A stretch of 6,578 bases of DNA, taken from NCBI GenBank assembly GCA_012516295.1, contig JAAYWU010000084.1, forward strand, positions 1 to 6,578. Reading direction: 5' to 3'. A model generated the notes under the pieces. It searched no databases and was not told where the DNA came from. It saw only the letters and a program-made list of their open reading frames with translations. This DNA comes from Clostridiales bacterium (lineage in GTDB: Bacteria; Bacillota; Clostridia; Oscillospirales; Acutalibacteraceae). The translations under genes were made by a program, and so were the position numbers. Positions 5,497 to 6,578 of the stretch are shown in pieces (position 1 is the first letter of the stretch; the number at the start of each line of letters is the position of its first letter).

Positions 5497-5702
5497 TGAA
5501 GGCCTCAGAAGTCAGAGAATTAACAACCGCAGAGCTTGAAAGCAAGCTGAAGGACCTCAAGGCCGAGCTTTTCAACCTGCGTTTCCAACTTGCCATTAAT
5601 CAGCTCGATAACCCGATGCGTATCTCCGCTGTGAAAAAGGATATCGCCCGCGTCAAAACCGTTTTGCGCGAGATCGAGATCAAGGACAGCGCGAATGCGT
5701 AA
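5496..5702 (+). CDS. rpmC: 50S ribosomal protein L29
   Basis: L29 is a small two-helix protein beside L23 at the exit-tunnel mouth. It is 68 aa, the usual size, and reads [14 protein letters not shown] at the start, then the coiled helix [13 protein letters not shown] (about 21-33). The family signature [15 protein letters not shown] is at 39-53. It has no canonical AGGAGG, only GGTGGTGA (5482-5489), and its ATG overlaps the L16 stop. Its translation probably depends on ribosomes finishing L16. Confidence 0.95.
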   Translation: MKASEVRELTTAELESKLKDLKAELFNLRFQLAINQLDNPMRISAVKKDIARVKTVLREIEIKDSANA

Positions 5703-5721
5703 CGGAAGGGAGGATTAATCT

Positions 5722-5979
5722 GTGAGCGATAGGAATATTAGAAAAACAGCGGTTGGCAAGGTCTCCAGCAACAAGATGGATAAAACGATCGTTGTTGCGA
5801 TCGAAGACAGCGTTAAGCATCCGCTTTATAAAAAGATTATCAAGCGTACCGTGAAGCTGAAAGCACATGATGAAAATAATGAATGCAATATCGGTGACCG
5901 CGTGCGTGTGATGGAGACCCGTCCGTTAAGCAAGGAAAAAAGATGGCGTCTCGTCGAGATTATAGAGAAAGCCAAATAA
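5722..5979 (+). CDS. rpsQ: 30S ribosomal protein S17
   Basis: S17 is a primary 16S-binding OB-fold protein in the 30S body. It is 85 aa, with [18 protein letters not shown] at about 12-29, [11 protein letters not shown] at 33-43 and the signature [13 protein letters not shown] at 58-70. It starts with GTG at 5722, eight bases after GAAGGGAGG (ending at 5713). No in-frame ATG lies near the SD, and the encoded MSDRNIRK matches family N-termini. Its last codons and stop form one arm and part of the loop of a 9-bp hairpin (5968-5989). Confidence 0.96.
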   Translation: MSDRNIRKTAVGKVSSNKMDKTIVVAIEDSVKHPLYKKIIKRTVKLKAHDENNECNIGDRVRVMETRPLSKEKRWRLVEIIEKAK

Positions 5980-5989
5980 TTTTGGCTTT
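5968..5989 (+). promoter_or_regulatory. 9-bp hairpin across the S17 stop codon
   Basis: AAAGCCAAA (5968-5976) pairs perfectly with TTTGGCTTT (5981-5989) around a TAAT loop containing part of the S17 stop (5977-5979). The L14 SD (AAAGGAGGA, 5994-6002) begins five bases later. There is no true T-run after the stem, so efficient termination is unlikely. It may slow ribosomes, mark RNA processing or tune L14 translation. Confidence 0.5.
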
Positions 5990-6009
5990 ATGCAAAGGAG
6001 GAACGCACT

Positions 6010-6378
6010 GTGATACAACAGCAGACTTACCTTAACGTTGCCGACAACACCGGCGCGAAGCAGCTTATGTGCATCCGCGTTCTTGGCGGCACCGGCAGAA
6101 GGTATGCCAATATAGGTGACGTAGTTGTCGCTTCTGTTAAAAAAGCGACTCCGGGCGGCACAGTTAAAAAAGGCGAAGTTGTTAAGGCAGTCATTGTCCG
6201 CACTGCTTTCGGCGTACGCCGTGATGATGGAACATATATCCGCTTTGACGAAAATGCGGCTGTCCTCATCAAAGACGATAAGAATCCGAGGGGAACACGT
6301 ATTTTCGGGCCTGTAGCCAGAGAACTGCGTGACAAAGACTATCTTAAAATTTTGAGTCTTGCCCCGGAAGTTCTGTGA
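6010..6378 (+). CDS. rplN: 50S ribosomal protein L14
   Basis: L14 is a beta-barrel protein on the 50S interface side. It contacts 16S rRNA (bridge B8) and is the docking site of the silencing factor RsfS. It has exactly the standard 122 aa. [19 protein letters not shown] is at 9-27, [16 protein letters not shown] at 35-50, and the family signature covers about 60-86 ([20 protein letters not shown]). It ends [19 protein letters not shown], the usual C-terminus. It starts with GTG at 6010, seven bases after AAAGGAGGA. It is the only complete gene here that ends with TGA. Confidence 0.97.
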   Translation: MIQQQTYLNVADNTGAKQLMCIRVLGGTGRRYANIGDVVVASVKKATPGGTVKKGEVVKAVIVRTAFGVRRDDGTYIRFDENAAVLIKDDKNPRGTRIFGPVARELRDKDYLKILSLAPEVL

Positions 6379-6394
6379 TGGGAGGTGCTCACTG

Positions 6395-6578
6395 ATGAAT
6401 AATAAAGTTCATGTAAAAACGGGAGACACCGTCGTCATATTAAACGGCAAGGACCGCGGCAAGCAAGGCAAGATTATCGCCGTCAGCCCGAAAGAGGGTA
6501 AGGTCATCGTTGAGGGCCGCAACATGGTTTCAAAACATGTGAAACCCCGCAGGATGGGTGAACAGGGCGGTATTGTTA
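6395..6578 (+). CDS. rplX: 50S ribosomal protein L24 (partial, 3' end outside window)
   Basis: L24 is an assembly-initiating 23S-binding protein near the exit tunnel. The first 61 codons are present, and the window edge cuts the gene. The KOW motif is clear: [18 protein letters not shown] (residues 10-27) with the following [14 protein letters not shown] (28-41). Then come the L24-typical [11 protein letters not shown] (43-53) and GEQGGIV at the edge. Bacterial L24 is about 100-105 aa, so roughly 40 residues are missing. ATG 6395 lies seven bases after GGGAGGTG (6380-6387), and the spacer after L14 is 16 nt. L5 and S14 would be expected next. Confidence 0.95.
   Translation, partial: MNNKVHVKTGDTVVILNGKDRGKQGKIIAVSPKEGKVIVEGRNMVSKHVKPRRMGEQGGIV

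Overview
The window carries the start of the S10 ribosomal-protein operon of a bacterium, in the canonical order S10-L3-L4-L23-L2-S19-L22-S3-L16-L29-S17-L14-L24, all on the + strand and running off the right edge inside L24. The proteins read as Firmicutes. S10 has the [12 protein letters not shown] form, L16 has RMGSGKG, L29 has FNLRFQLA, Shine-Dalgarno (SD) sites are strong AAGGAGG types, and three genes start with GTG. Together with mid-range GC this points to class Clostridia, possibly the Ruminococcaceae/Oscillospirales group; the family-level guess is inference.

Layout. Bases 1-540 hold no recognisable gene. There is only a poorly supported 94-codon ORF (217-501) with a good SD and a hydrophobic N-terminus. 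A promoter sits at about 542-573. It is followed by a leader of roughly 285 nt before S10. The leader has an internally repeated element, a set of mutually exclusive pairings, a possible 18-codon leader peptide and a clear intrinsic terminator (749-781). This looks like a transcription attenuator for the whole operon. From 865 to the end the genes are tightly packed. Three junctions (L4/L23, S3/L16, L16/L29) overlap by one base as TAATG. The only spacers over 60 nt are S10-L3 and L23-L2, and both contain small hairpins. A 9-bp hairpin straddles the S17 stop codon.

The genes together encode core parts of both subunits: the peptidyl-transferase neighbourhood (L2, L3, L4, L16), the exit tunnel (L4, L22, L23, L29), the 30S head and mRNA entry (S3, S10, S19), S17 in the body, and L14 and L24.

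Points for a second look. First, rplC (L3) is interrupted by an in-frame TAA at codon 86 and otherwise reads as a complete 210-codon L3. Second, L2 has Pro where the near-invariant His of the D-H-P-H-G-G-G motif should be. Third, the S10 leader has an attenuator-like architecture, with a small ORF whose stop codon lies in the terminator loop. The L3 and L2 oddities could be real or could be base-call errors, and raw reads would settle this. I see no mobile element, CRISPR, tRNA or rRNA, and no evidence of a wholly new system. The novelty, if any, lies in the leader and the split L3.
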